Of a DNA stretch of 19,622 nt, positions 6,427-12,628 are shown in pieces; the first letter of the stretch is position 1; each line of letters opens with the position of its first letter. The DNA lies in NCBI GenBank assembly GCA_003158505.1, contig PMJK01000024.1, forward strand, positions 1-19,622, read 5' to 3'. Origin of the DNA: Holophagaceae bacterium (GTDB taxonomy: Bacteria > Acidobacteriota > Holophagae > Holophagales > Holophagaceae). The notes beneath the pieces were generated by a model. That model saw only the letters and a program-made list of their open reading frames with translations, made no database searches and was not told the DNA's origin. The translations under genes and the position numbers were made by a program.

Positions 6427-7401
6427 TTAGCCCACTTCGCTTCCGAAGAACTGGGCCGGAAATGAATCCCGGGCTCCCCGCTCTAGGCGGAGGTCGGGAA
6501 ATCGGTGGTACTCGAGAAATCCGAGACTTTTGTAAAGACCGATGGCCTTGAAATTGTCCTGATCGACGGCGAGATGGGACGTCCGGCACCCCAGCTTCTG
6601 GAGGGCGTCCAAGGCCTTTGTGACAAGGGCTTTCCCGATACCTCTTTGGCTGGCGTCTGGATCAACGGCCACTTCGGACACATGTCCCTGGTCCGCTCCC
6701 ATCCTGGAGGCCAGGACAAAGCCCAGCAGGTGACCGGATTCCGGGGCCCGGGCCACAAAGGAAGCTCCGGGCTCGAACGTTCCGCAAATCGGATGGGTGA
6801 TGATTCGTTCCAGGAGGCGGACGGTCACCTCCTGGACATTCAAGGCCGGATCAGTGAGAAAATGAGGCACTTCTGCATAGGCCCTTCGCAGCAGCCCCGA
6901 TGCGGGAACCAGATGATCCATATGCCAAGGCTCCAAGGCACTCCCGTTCCAGGCATCCCCAGAAGGGATCCAGGTCACCTCCATGAGCAGGCGAAGCCGA
7001 ACCTGCCCAGGCCAGCCTGAAAGCAGCCGATCCAGGGTTGCGGGGGCCACCTTGAGAAGTTCCCCAGAAATACCCTGAATCAGGGGATCGGAGAAGGCGC
7101 CATGAATGGCGGCGTCCAGGAGGTCCGCTTCCACCACTTCAGTAGGCCCGCACCGGGATGCGAACATGCGTCCCACGACAAGCGTATGGCCGCTCACCCG
7201 GAGGGGCAGGTACCCCAGGAGCTTCCCCTCACCGATCCAAGCCAGCCCTCCCATGGGGCCTTCCCAAGGCTCCACCTGCCAGTGCAGGGTCCTCCAGAGC
7301 ACTTCCGCCTCCTCGGCCAACAGGGGTTGGAGGTCACTGAAAGGCTGTGTGAGTAGACTCCCGAGCCTGCCCGCACAGGAAGGCGGATCTGGCGATTCCA
7401 T
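6427..7401 (-). CDS. GNAT-family N-acetyltransferase
   Basis: The C-terminal half of this 324-residue protein is a GNAT fold. It shows beta4 VSEVAVDPDASQ, the acetyl-CoA pyrophosphate loop QRGIGK (252-257) and the motif-B NFKAIGLYKSLGF (283-295). The N-terminal half (about 1-170) is less conserved but has a similar strand pattern (LAWIGEGKLLGYLPLRV), suggesting a degenerate second GNAT-like domain. Substrate cannot be predicted. The start is placed at ATG 7401 with GGGA 5 nt upstream; the frame also extends to a TTG at 7434 without a ribosome binding site. The gene lies 43 bp after the His-tract protein gene on the same strand, so the two probably form an operon. The GNAT family call is firm, the function open. 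Confidence 0.85.
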   Translation of the reverse strand: MESPDPPSCAGRLGSLLTQPFSDLQPLLAEEAEVLWRTLHWQVEPWEGPMGGLAWIGEGKLLGYLPLRVSGHTLVVGRMFASRCGPTEVVEADLLDAAIHGAFSDPLIQGISGELLKVAPATLDRLLSGWPGQVRLRLLMEVTWIPSGDAWNGSALEPWHMDHLVPASGLLRRAYAEVPHFLTDPALNVQEVTVRLLERIITHPICGTFEPGASFVARAPESGHLLGFVLASRMGADQGHVSEVAVDPDASQRGIGKALVTKALDALQKLGCRTSHLAVDQDNFKAIGLYKSLGFLEYHRFPDLRLERGARDSFPAQFFGSEVG

Positions 7402-7444
7402 GCTGTTCCCGAGGAGAGGCGCGTTCCAGGGCAAATCAGATGAT

Positions 7445-7870
7445 CTATGCCGTTAGGTCCGTTCCTGAAGTGCCCGTGGCGGTGTTCGCGCCCGTCCCGG
7501 CGGAAGTGGGGGATGCCGTGGTGGCCGCGGTGGAACTGGAGCTGTTCTGGGATCCGTGGTGGTGATGGTGATGGTGCCCACCGGCCTGCTGGATCTGGGA
7601 AAACGCCTGCTGGGCCGCCGCGAGATTGCCGGACTGGAGGGCCTGACCCAGGGCTGCGAAGGAATTCTGGCTGGAGGACTGGCCGCTGGTGGAGGATGTG
7701 CCCTGGGAAGGGTTCTGCTGGAGGGCGCTGAAGGCCTGCTGGGCCGCCGTGAGATTGCCGGACTGGAGGGCCTGGCCCAGTGCCTGGAACTCGCTCTGCA
7801 CCGTGCCCTGACTCTGGCTGGATGGCTGGTAGGGGTTGGTGGTGCTGGATGAAACGCTCAGGCTGGACAT
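7445..7870 (-). CDS. Duplicated-module protein with seven-histidine tract
   Basis: The 141-residue product consists of two near-identical helical modules at residues 25-52 and 68-95 (core LGQALQSGNL-AAQQAFS) spaced 43 residues apart. Gln/Ser-rich linkers join them. After the second module comes GG then seven consecutive His (99-105), and the tail is Ser/Thr/Ala-rich and probably disordered. No signal peptide or membrane segment is visible. The modules look like TPR-style helix pairs. The His tract could bind Ni, Zn or Cu, but this is inference. GGAGGAG (7873-7879 on the complementary strand) is a strong ribosome binding site. The leader contains an intrinsic terminator, suggesting attenuation. 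The GNAT gene follows in the same direction. I do not recognise a characterised family. Confidence 0.75.
   Translation of the reverse strand: MSSLSVSSSTTNPYQPSSQSQGTVQSEFQALGQALQSGNLTAAQQAFSALQQNPSQGTSSTSGQSSSQNSFAALGQALQSGNLAAAQQAFSQIQQAGGHHHHHHHGSQNSSSSTAATTASPTSAGTGANTATGTSGTDLTA
7605..7780 (-). repeat. Intragenic direct repeat encoding the duplicated module
   Basis: Positions 7605-7651 and 7734-7780 match over 47 bp with two differences, spaced exactly 129 bp (43 codons). This is DNA-level evidence of a recent in-frame duplication inside the His-tract protein gene. Confidence 0.85.
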
Positions 7871-7886
7871 GACTCCTCCGTGGTAG

Positions 7887-7914
7887 AAAAAAGGATTGGG
7901 GTCCTTCCCAATCC
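7887..7914 (-). terminator. Intrinsic terminator in the leader of the His-tract gene
   Basis: Read on the minus strand, GGATTGGG (7914-7907), a 6-nt loop and CCCAATCC (7900-7893) form a perfect 8-bp stem followed at once by TTTTTT (7892-7887). It lies only 16 bp before the ATG of the minus-strand gene ending at 7870, just upstream of its GGAGGAG site. There is no room for a promoter between the terminator and the gene, so transcripts of that gene must pass through it. This is the layout of an attenuator. Confidence 0.7.
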
Positions 7915-7931
7915 AAGGGCTAGCTGTTGAG

Positions 7932-7977
7932 ACCCTTCCAGTGGCGCCTCAGTTGAGATAGGAAGGGTATGTTTTTT
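7932..7977 (+). terminator. Hairpin plus T-run, possible terminator or anti-terminator arm
   Basis: ACCCTTCC (7932-7939) pairs perfectly with GGAAGGGT (7961-7968). TTTTTT follows at 7972-7977 on the plus strand, so it can stop rightward read-through ahead of murJ. In the minus-strand leader the same stem competes with a shorter AAGGG/CCCTT pairing (7915-7919 with 7933-7937) next to the leftward terminator, so it may also take part in regulating the His-tract gene. Confidence 0.5.
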
Positions 7978-8022
7978 AGGAGAGGCCGAGGCCGCTGCTC
8001 GGCATGTGGCATCGAGCCTGGC

Positions 8023-8051
8023 CTGACACTCCCGCTCGCCCGCGCTATCCT
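8023..8051 (+). promoter_or_regulatory. Sigma70-like promoter for murJ
   Basis: CTGACA (8023-8028, 5 of 6 to the -35 consensus) and TATCCT (8046-8051, 4 of 6 to the -10) are separated by exactly 17 bp. Transcription would start near 8058, giving a leader of about 32 nt before the murJ ATG. Confidence 0.5.
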
Positions 8052-8089
8052 CGGTCCATGTTCCAGCGCCTCCACCTATCGCTCACGGC

Positions 8090-9682
8090 ATGAGCCCAGC
8101 GCCCCGCCCGCCCAGTCTTCTGCGCTCGGCGGCCGTAGTGTCCTTCATGACGCTGCTGAGCCGCCTTACGGGATTGGCCCAGACCTTCTTCCTCAGCCAT
8201 GTGCTGGGGGCGGGTGCGGCGGCGGACGCCTTTGCCGTGGCCTTTCGACTGCCCAACCTGCTACGCCGCTTCACCGCCGAAGGCACCATGACCGCCGCCT
8301 TCCTGCCCACCCTATCCGAAGTTGAAGCGACAGAGGGAGAGACCGCCGTGAAGGCCGTGGCGGCCCGGTTTCTCGGCACCCTGCTAGTCATCCTGCTGCT
8401 GGGCGTGGCCCTGGTGCTGCTGTGCATGGGACCCCTGGCGGGCCTGCTCACCCTGGGGCGCCCCGAGGTCCAGGGCCAGCTCACCGCCCGGCTGGGCCGC
8501 CTCATGTTCCCCTACCTGGCCCTGGTGAGCCTCACGGCGGGTTTCACGGGTCTGTTGAACCTGCGCCACCGCTTCGCCCTGGCGGCCTCGGTGTCCATCT
8601 TCTGGAACTTCGCCTTCATCGCCTTCGGCTGGACTACCCTCCGCGTTCTGGAGCGCAAAGGCCCGGTATCCTTTGAGACAGTTTCTGTCGTATGTGCCCT
8701 CGCCGTGCTGGCAGGCGGCATTGTCCAGTTACTGGTGGTGCTCCCGGCCGTGCGGAAGGAGGGCTTCGGCTTTGCCTTTGGCCTCCATCTGCGGGATCCC
8801 TGGGTCCGCAAGATCCTGCGCCGCATGGGACCGGGCCTGCTGGCGGCCGGCATCTATCCCATCAACGCGCTCATCAGCACGATGCTGGCTTCCAGGCTGC
8901 CCAACGGCGCCCAGATGATCCTCCTCAACAGCGGCATGATGGCCGAGATGGTGATGGGACTCTTCGCCATGAGCCTCGCCACCGCCGGGCTGCCCACGCT
9001 GTCGCGGCAGGCTGCGGCCCGGGACTGGCCCGCGATGAACCGCAGCCTCACGCAGTCGATCTCGGCCTCGGCCCTGCTGGTGCTACCGGCCTCCGTGGGC
9101 CTGGCGGTGCTGGCCCGACCCATCTGCGCCCTGCTCTTCCGCACGGGGGCCTACACAACCGCCGCCGCGGACTGGACGGCCGCCACGCTGGTGTTCCAGT
9201 CCGTCGGTCTCGTGTTCGTGGCCGCCCAGCGCCTGGGCAATCAGGCCCTCTATGCCCTCAAGGACTACCGGGGTCCCGCGACCCTGGCAGGCGGCACGCT
9301 GGTGCTCAACGTGGCCCTCAGCCTGATCCTGATGAAGCCCCTGGGCACCGGCGGCCTGGCCCTGGCTAACGGCCTCGCCAGCCTCGCGGGCATGGTGGGC
9401 GTCATGCTGCGCCTGGGCTCCCGCCTGCCGGAACTGAATCTCCGCCCCCTCCTGAACAGCACCGTCCGCGCCCTGGCCGCCTGCATCCTCATGGGCCTGC
9501 TGGCCTGGGGTGGCGCGCGGATCCTCGCACTGGACACCCCCCACACCTTCACCCGTGTGAATCTTGCGCTCAGGTTACTGCCCCTGGTGGCCCTCTGCGC
9601 CGGAATCTACGGCGTGGCCGCGGCAGGCTTCGGACATCCCGAGGCCCAGGAACTGGCTAGGAAACTGTCTCGGAAGCGCTAG
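8090..9682 (+). CDS. murJ: Lipid II flippase MurJ (MviN family)
   Basis: MurJ moves lipid-linked peptidoglycan precursor across the inner membrane. The 530-residue protein is hydrophobic throughout, consistent with about 14 transmembrane helices. It has the signature N-terminus: SAAVVSFMTLLSRLTGLAQ (first helix, 13-31), then ADAFAVAFRLPNLLRRFTAEG (45-65) with its conserved Arg, Asn and Glu, and AAFLPTLSE. Later features include GIYPINALISTMLASRLPNG and the C-terminal helix pairs. The arginine-rich tail (ELARKLSRKR) fits a cytoplasmic end. No clear Shine-Dalgarno precedes ATG 8090, but no better start exists before the conserved first helix. It is divergent from the His-tract gene and appears to have its own promoter at 8023-8051. 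The next gene starts 60 bp after its stop. Confidence 0.93.
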   Translation: MSPAPRPPSLLRSAAVVSFMTLLSRLTGLAQTFFLSHVLGAGAAADAFAVAFRLPNLLRRFTAEGTMTAAFLPTLSEVEATEGETAVKAVAARFLGTLLVILLLGVALVLLCMGPLAGLLTLGRPEVQGQLTARLGRLMFPYLALVSLTAGFTGLLNLRHRFALAASVSIFWNFAFIAFGWTTLRVLERKGPVSFETVSVVCALAVLAGGIVQLLVVLPAVRKEGFGFAFGLHLRDPWVRKILRRMGPGLLAAGIYPINALISTMLASRLPNGAQMILLNSGMMAEMVMGLFAMSLATAGLPTLSRQAAARDWPAMNRSLTQSISASALLVLPASVGLAVLARPICALLFRTGAYTTAAADWTAATLVFQSVGLVFVAAQRLGNQALYALKDYRGPATLAGGTLVLNVALSLILMKPLGTGGLALANGLASLAGMVGVMLRLGSRLPELNLRPLLNSTVRALAACILMGLLAWGGARILALDTPHTFTRVNLALRLLPLVALCAGIYGVAAAGFGHPEAQELARKLSRKR

Positions 9683-9742
9683 TATCCAGGTTCGAGGTCA
9701 CTCCACCCTTCGCACGTGCTCCCCTTCTTGTGGACTCTGCCT

Positions 9743-10159
9743 ATGCTCAGACGTCTGATCGCCCTCGCAGCCCTCTCGGTGTCCCTCGGGTACGCGGGCG
9801 ACCTCACGTTCCTCGCGGAGGCCATCAATCCCGGCAACGGGAAGAAGTACAAAGCCTACATCGACCAGTCAACCATCCACCCAAAAGGCGCCTACCAATC
9901 AGTCAAGCTGGTTTCCATCTATGAGAGCCCCATTTCCGCGGCGGGGTTCGCCGGGGTGAAGTCCATGGTCAACATCTTCCAGATGGACTGCCATCGCCAC
10001 GTGAAGCGGGTCACCTACATCGGCTTCCTGGACTCTCAAGGGCAGGTGATCATCGATGAAAAGTACCCCGATGCCCCGGATGAACCCTTAGGGTCGGACT
10101 CCGTGGACCGGAAAGTCGAACCCTACTTGTGCATCCACTTGTCGGATCCCGTGAAGTAG
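9743..10159 (+). CDS. Small secreted protein, surface-adhesin-E-like
   Basis: The 138-residue protein has a signal peptide (MLRRLIALAALSVSLGYA, cleavage near 18) and a compact exported domain. Two cysteines, Cys83 (QMDCHRH) and Cys130 (PYLCIH), are placed to form a disulfide. The pattern of an early KAYIDQSTI strand, a central DCHRHVKRVTYIGFLDSQGQV strand and a final Cys near the C-terminus matches the surface-adhesin protein E-like fold, common as small periplasmic or surface proteins. The match is from memory of the pattern, not a search. The frame also opens at a GTG (9716), but the ATG at 9743 puts the signal peptide at the N-terminus. A hairpin follows the stop. The role is unknown; adhesion cannot be assumed. 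Confidence 0.7.
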   Translation: MLRRLIALAALSVSLGYAGDLTFLAEAINPGNGKKYKAYIDQSTIHPKGAYQSVKLVSIYESPISAAGFAGVKSMVNIFQMDCHRHVKRVTYIGFLDSQGQVIIDEKYPDAPDEPLGSDSVDRKVEPYLCIHLSDPVK

Positions 10160-10196
10160 ACGGTCGCATTCGTCAGACGGGGCTGACCCTCGTCGG

Positions 10197-10220
10197 GACC
10201 CCATGCCTCCGCATGGGGTC
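10197..10220 (+). terminator. Hairpin terminator after the adhesin-like gene
   Basis: GACCCCATGC and GCATGGGGTC form a perfect 10-bp stem with a CTCC loop, 37 bp after the stop codon. Only ATTT follows instead of a full T-run, so termination strength is uncertain. Confidence 0.6.
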
Positions 10221-10255
10221 GTGATTTGTGCCCAGGATCACTAAAGACTACCTGT

Positions 10256-10299
10256 TGATCATTAATGTTTGGGCCTACTAATTAACGACGTAATGATCA
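10256..10299. promoter_or_regulatory. Inverted repeat, candidate operator for the cytochrome gene
   Basis: TGATCATTA (10256-10264) and TAATGATCA (10291-10299) are perfect 9-bp inverted copies separated by 26 bp, in the AT-rich block about 165-210 bp upstream of the cytochrome start. The centres are 35 bp apart, a little over three helical turns, so a regulator could bind both on one face. The regulator is unknown. Confidence 0.4.
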
Positions 10300-10400
10300 T
10301 CTATTGAATGTCCCCTGGAACCCCGAACCACCCATGAGTGCCATTCATCGGTCCGGCTCAGATTTCCAGGCTCCTTCAATGGATGCAGCAGAAGGAGTAA

Positions 10401-10433
10401 ATGACCTTTCCAATAACCACGGGTCGGAGGTGA
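10401..10433 (+). CDS. Possible 10-codon leader ORF before the cytochrome gene
   Basis: AAGGAG (10392-10397) is followed 3 nt later by ATG and ten codons (MTFPITTGRR) ending in TGA, 30 nt before the GTG start of the cytochrome gene. It could be a leader peptide that tunes translation of the downstream gene. It has no obvious run of regulatory codons, and the short spacing makes chance occurrence possible. Confidence 0.25.
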   Translation: MTFPITTGRR

Positions 10434-10463
10434 ACGCCTGCTGGTCCCATCTGGAGGTGGATC

Positions 10464-12527
10464 GTGCAACGGAAATGGGGACGAATCGCAGCCATCGTCG
10501 GGGGGTTCGCCCTCCTCGTGGGCTTGCGGGCAACCGAGAAGGCAGCGGGAAGCCAGCCAGCCACTCCCACCCAAAGCAAGGCAACCGTGGCCGAGGCGCC
10601 TCACAAGGCGGCTCCAGCCAAACCAAGTGCCAAGGAGAAGCGGGAAGAAAGCCCCCGCACCCTCGAAGGTTACGTGGAGCAGGAGAAGGCCTTCTACGAT
10701 TTCCTGAAGAAGAACCACCCGCTCTTCACCGACTACGAAAAGAACGGCCGGCTGGTCGGCAAGTACCAGATCAGCGACCGCGAAGAAGAGTTCGTCGAGT
10801 TCGGTGGCGGCAAGGATTACGCAGCCCAGAACAATCGGCAGACCGCGATCACCTACCGGCTGGGGATGGAATCCATCCTGGATCTCCCCAACAAGTTCGT
10901 CGGCGCGAAGAAGTGCGGGGAATGCCATCCGATGCAGTACGAGAAGTGGTCCCGCTCGCGGCACGCCATGGTCGTGCGCTTCCCGGACGAAATGGTGGAA
11001 ATCCCGGACAAGGACCTCACCAAGGGCCTGTACGGCAGCCAAGCCGCCGTGCTGCCTCCAGGGATCACCGCCGATTCCGTCTACGCCATCATCGGCACGC
11101 CCCGCACCAAGTACGGCTTCCTGGACAAGTGGCTCGTCCGCGGCACCTACCACATCGAGGGCGGCAACCTCAACGACAAGACGGGAACCCTCGTGGCTGG
11201 CGGCAACCAGTTCAGCCGAAGCTGGGCCGAATCCCTCACGCCCGATGTCGCCAAGAAGATCGCGGCCTATGTTCCGGGCTTCCCCACGACGCTAGCGGAT
11301 TTCGGCGACCAGGGATCCGGCGTTTGGGGGACCAACTCCTACGGCGCCAAGAACCGGAAGAACATGCTCTTCCAGCCCGCCAGTTCCTACTGCGAGGTCT
11401 GCCACGCCTTCAAGTTCGACTTCAAGAACCAGGACGAGCTCATGGCCGCCCTCGGCAAACCCGAGGAACTGCGCAAGCACACGATCAACAAGGGCATCAC
11501 CTGCGAGGAATGCCACGGCGCCGGAGCCCACCTGGTGGGCGCGCGGGGAACCGGCATGCCCTCCAACTGCGAGCGCTGCCACCAGCGCTTTGCCTGGAAC
11601 GCGGATGAGGCCAAGAAGGATCCCAAGCGCGGTTTCTCGGCCTACTTCAAGGGCGGCTGCCCCTCCTGCGGCACGGAAGGCTCCCAGTCCTACTACACCA
11701 CCCATAAGGAGCATGGGATGAGCTGCGGGACCTGCCACGATCCCCATGAGGTGACCGCCAACGATTGGAAGGACCCCTACACGATCCCGGCCCTGAAGAA
11801 GCAATGCCAGGATTGCCACAAGACCCAGGGCGAGTTCTTCGCCAACAACGAGATCCATGGCGGCAACCGCTGCACCAGCTGCCACATGCCGGTCATGGGC
11901 AGCTGCGAGAACTTTGTCTCCATCCAGTACCCGGACTACGGCGGCTTCGATACCCAGCGGGCTTCCCACATCTGGAAGATTCTCGTCGACCCCGAGGCCA
12001 AGACGCTCAACCCCCCCGAGGGCAAGGACCGGAACTACAAGGGCGGCGCCTGGCGCCTCACGAAGAAGGATGGAAAACCCTATATCGATCTGATGTGGTC
12101 CTGTGGCCGCACCAGCTGGGGCGACCCGGATCTCGCGCAGACGGGCGGATGCCACAGCCCCGCGCAGTCCTCCCAGCCCAAGGAGCTGCTCTTCACGAAC
12201 CAGCGCATGATCTACGACAGGGTCATGACCTGGGAGAACCCCGTGAAGGCGGGCCTCGCCGAGGTGGAAGCCTCCCTCAAAAAGCTGGGCCCGATGCTCA
12301 CCAAGAGCCGGCTCGGAAAGGCCCAGAAGGCCCAGGTCCAGCTGATGGTCAACCAGACCCGGGACATCGTGAAATCCATCAAGAAGGATGGCTCCTGGGG
12401 CGTCCATGCCCCCACATTCACGAAAGGGAAGCTGGACGAGGCGAAAGTGCTCGTCCAGGGTGCCCAGGCCACTCTGCAAGGGAACACCAGGGCTTCCTTG
12501 AAGACAGGCGGCGAGAACAAGGGATGA
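10464..12527 (+). CDS. mccA: Octahaem cytochrome c, MccA/SirA-type sulfite reductase
   Basis: The 687-residue protein has an N-terminal hydrophobic segment (IAAIVGGFALLVG, 10-20) for export or anchoring, an Ala/Pro/Lys linker to about 65, and eight haem-attachment sites. Seven are CXXCH, beginning at Cys151, 310, 347, 369, 421, 448 and 470. The eighth is Cys547-X15-Cys563-His564. One CX15CH with seven CXXCH is the hallmark of MccA of Wolinella and its SirA relatives, periplasmic haem c-copper enzymes that reduce sulfite to sulfide; the length also fits. Three further cysteines (399 and 402 in CPSCG, and 481) are candidates for the copper site used by that family. The GTG start has an excellent GGAGGT 5 nt upstream. 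Not in the window are the usual partner genes or the dedicated haem lyase. The alternative is an octahaem paralogue with another substrate. Confidence 0.8.
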   Translation: MQRKWGRIAAIVGGFALLVGLRATEKAAGSQPATPTQSKATVAEAPHKAAPAKPSAKEKREESPRTLEGYVEQEKAFYDFLKKNHPLFTDYEKNGRLVGKYQISDREEEFVEFGGGKDYAAQNNRQTAITYRLGMESILDLPNKFVGAKKCGECHPMQYEKWSRSRHAMVVRFPDEMVEIPDKDLTKGLYGSQAAVLPPGITADSVYAIIGTPRTKYGFLDKWLVRGTYHIEGGNLNDKTGTLVAGGNQFSRSWAESLTPDVAKKIAAYVPGFPTTLADFGDQGSGVWGTNSYGAKNRKNMLFQPASSYCEVCHAFKFDFKNQDELMAALGKPEELRKHTINKGITCEECHGAGAHLVGARGTGMPSNCERCHQRFAWNADEAKKDPKRGFSAYFKGGCPSCGTEGSQSYYTTHKEHGMSCGTCHDPHEVTANDWKDPYTIPALKKQCQDCHKTQGEFFANNEIHGGNRCTSCHMPVMGSCENFVSIQYPDYGGFDTQRASHIWKILVDPEAKTLNPPEGKDRNYKGGAWRLTKKDGKPYIDLMWSCGRTSWGDPDLAQTGGCHSPAQSSQPKELLFTNQRMIYDRVMTWENPVKAGLAEVEASLKKLGPMLTKSRLGKAQKAQVQLMVNQTRDIVKSIKKDGSWGVHAPTFTKGKLDEAKVLVQGAQATLQGNTRASLKTGGENKG

Positions 12528-12550
12528 ACCACTAGATATGAGGATCGAAC

Positions 12551-12581
12551 CCAAGCCCCCAGGTGTCACCTGGGGGCTTGG
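12551..12581. terminator. Strong hairpin between convergent genes
   Basis: CCAAGCCCCCAGG and CCTGGGGGCTTGG form a perfect 13-bp stem with a 5-nt loop, 23 bp after the cytochrome stop. There is no T-run on either side. It lies between convergent genes and probably ends the cytochrome transcript or protects its 3' end. Confidence 0.65.
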
Positions 12582-12628
12582 CCGTCAGACGATCGATCTC
12601 AAAGGTTCATGCAGAATGAAGGTCAGCC

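Larger units (their letters stand above)
10160..10463. other. Upstream region of the octahaem cytochrome gene
   Basis: This 304-bp gap holds the hairpin after the adhesin-like gene (10197-10220), an AT-rich block at about 10240-10310 with a 9-bp inverted repeat, and a possible 10-codon leader ORF at 10401-10433. A -35-like TTGATC (10255-10260) lies in the left repeat arm, but no convincing -10 is found at the right distance. The gap is clearly regulatory in composition; the promoter is not resolved. Confidence 0.5.

Noticed and set aside
7940..7946. GCCACTG string in the His-tract gene leader (cobalamin riboswitch-like)
   Set aside because: The other conserved cobalamin riboswitch blocks, including the AGCCAGGAGACC-type box, are absent.
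11292..12569. 425-codon minus-strand ORF opposite the octahaem cytochrome
   Set aside because: Antisense shadow; the plus strand has eight haem motifs and a strong ribosome site.
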